64,000 bases of DNA from contig NZ_CP041360.1 in the NCBI RefSeq assembly GCF_006965485.1, positions 4,134,501 to 4,198,500 of the forward strand, in the 5' to 3' direction. Shown piece after piece: positions 63,777 to 64,000 of the stretch (its first letter is position 1; each line of letters begins with the position of its first letter). Both the position numbers and the translations under genes were made by a program. The DNA is from Spirosoma sp. KCTC 42546 (GTDB lineage: Bacteria > Bacteroidota > Bacteroidia > Cytophagales > Spirosomataceae). The notes beneath the pieces were generated by a model. It was not told where the DNA came from. It did no database searches and saw nothing but the letters and a program-made list of their open reading frames with translations.

Positions 63777-63784
63777 CAAAAATA
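63777..63784 (-). promoter_or_regulatory. AraC-gene -7 element
   Basis: On the - strand, TATTTTTG fits TAnnTTTG, 47 nt before the start at 63730, in the divergent gap. Confidence 0.5.
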
Positions 63785-63847
63785 CTTGTACAATTTCGGC
63801 AAAATTTGTGAAGAAGCTAATTAAATCACATAAAACCTTTTTTAAAC

Positions 63848-64000
63848 ATGCAAACTGCAGAAGCACCGAGCAAGACTATGCCCCGGCCAATGTTTAAGAC
63901 TCAATATGAAAACTACATCGGCGGCAAATGGGTACCACCCGTTGGAGGAGAGTACTTCGACAATGAGTCGCCGGTTGATGGGAGCCTGATTGCCAAAATG
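63848..64000 (+). CDS. Aldehyde dehydrogenase, N-terminal part
   Basis: The first 51 codons, cut by the window edge. The sequence YENYIGGKWVPPVGGEYFDNESPVDGSLIAKM is the start of the NAD(P)-dependent aldehyde dehydrogenase superfamily. It is divergent to the AraC-type gene, suggesting inducible expression. Catalytic residues lie beyond the edge. Confidence 0.85.
   Translation, partial: MQTAEAPSKTMPRPMFKTQYENYIGGKWVPPVGGEYFDNESPVDGSLIAKM

Overview
The window looks like chromosomal DNA from a Bacteroidota member of the Cytophagales, probably Spirosoma-like. The reasons are Bacteroidota-type promoters (TAnnTTTG), a type IX secretion C-terminal sorting domain, a BT_3928-type DoxX protein, a DUF6580 protein, many exported lipoproteins and an archaeal/eukaryotic-type prolyl-tRNA synthetase. 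The genus is inference.

Layout. 0.3-6.3 kb: DUF4142 lipoprotein, a RES-Xre toxin-antitoxin pair, gyrA and a TPR/coiled-coil exported protein. 6.3-10.2 kb: a gene-poor zone with a well-formed XerCD dif site, a decayed exported gene, an Xre regulator, dapD and an AT-rich stretch before gap. Base composition of + strand genes flips from G-rich left of dif to C-rich right of it, as expected at a replication terminus. 10-18 kb: gap, trmB, folC, a TonB-like protein, menD, a beta-barrel protein and a methionine aminopeptidase. 18-28 kb: a DUF3494 adhesin, an orphan RiPP precursor with a lasso-type leader motif, small lipoproteins, orphan LytTR/GAF/receiver proteins, a hydrolase, an SdpI/SdpR-type pair and a DUF421 protein. 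28-41 kb: a DUF6580 membrane protein, sugar-related enzymes (GH63-like glucosidase, SDR, FMN oxidase, PQQ-type dehydrogenase with PKD and cytochrome c domains, TIM-barrel epimerase), a degenerate receiver and an FKBP. 41-56.7 kb: proS, a G/Y/S-rich lipoprotein, an FadL-like porin, aroK, a DoxX protein, a DUF1599 protein, folP, tRNA-Lys, a broken amidohydrolase and gltBD. 62-64 kb: DUF2461, an AraC regulator and the start of an aldehyde dehydrogenase.

The most striking region is 56.8-61.9 kb. A tyrosine recombinase is followed by two 22-bp direct repeats and then two AT-rich gene cassettes. Each cassette opens with a GTTRRYGG-type core and ends with the exact 9-base reverse complement of its own opening core, inside a roughly 200-bp imperfect inverted repeat. 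That reciprocal pairing is the signature of integron cassettes (R' and R'' of attC). The integrase lies upstream in the same orientation as the cassettes and has an extra N-terminal domain, so this would be a non-classical integron. The cargo is a Reg_prop beta-propeller lipoprotein and a two-gene unit of a lipoprotein and a HExxH zinc peptidase-like protein.

A second recurring theme is a set of long inverted repeats, with arms of 15-33 bp and several perfect, in gene gaps of every orientation. Their sequences differ from place to place.
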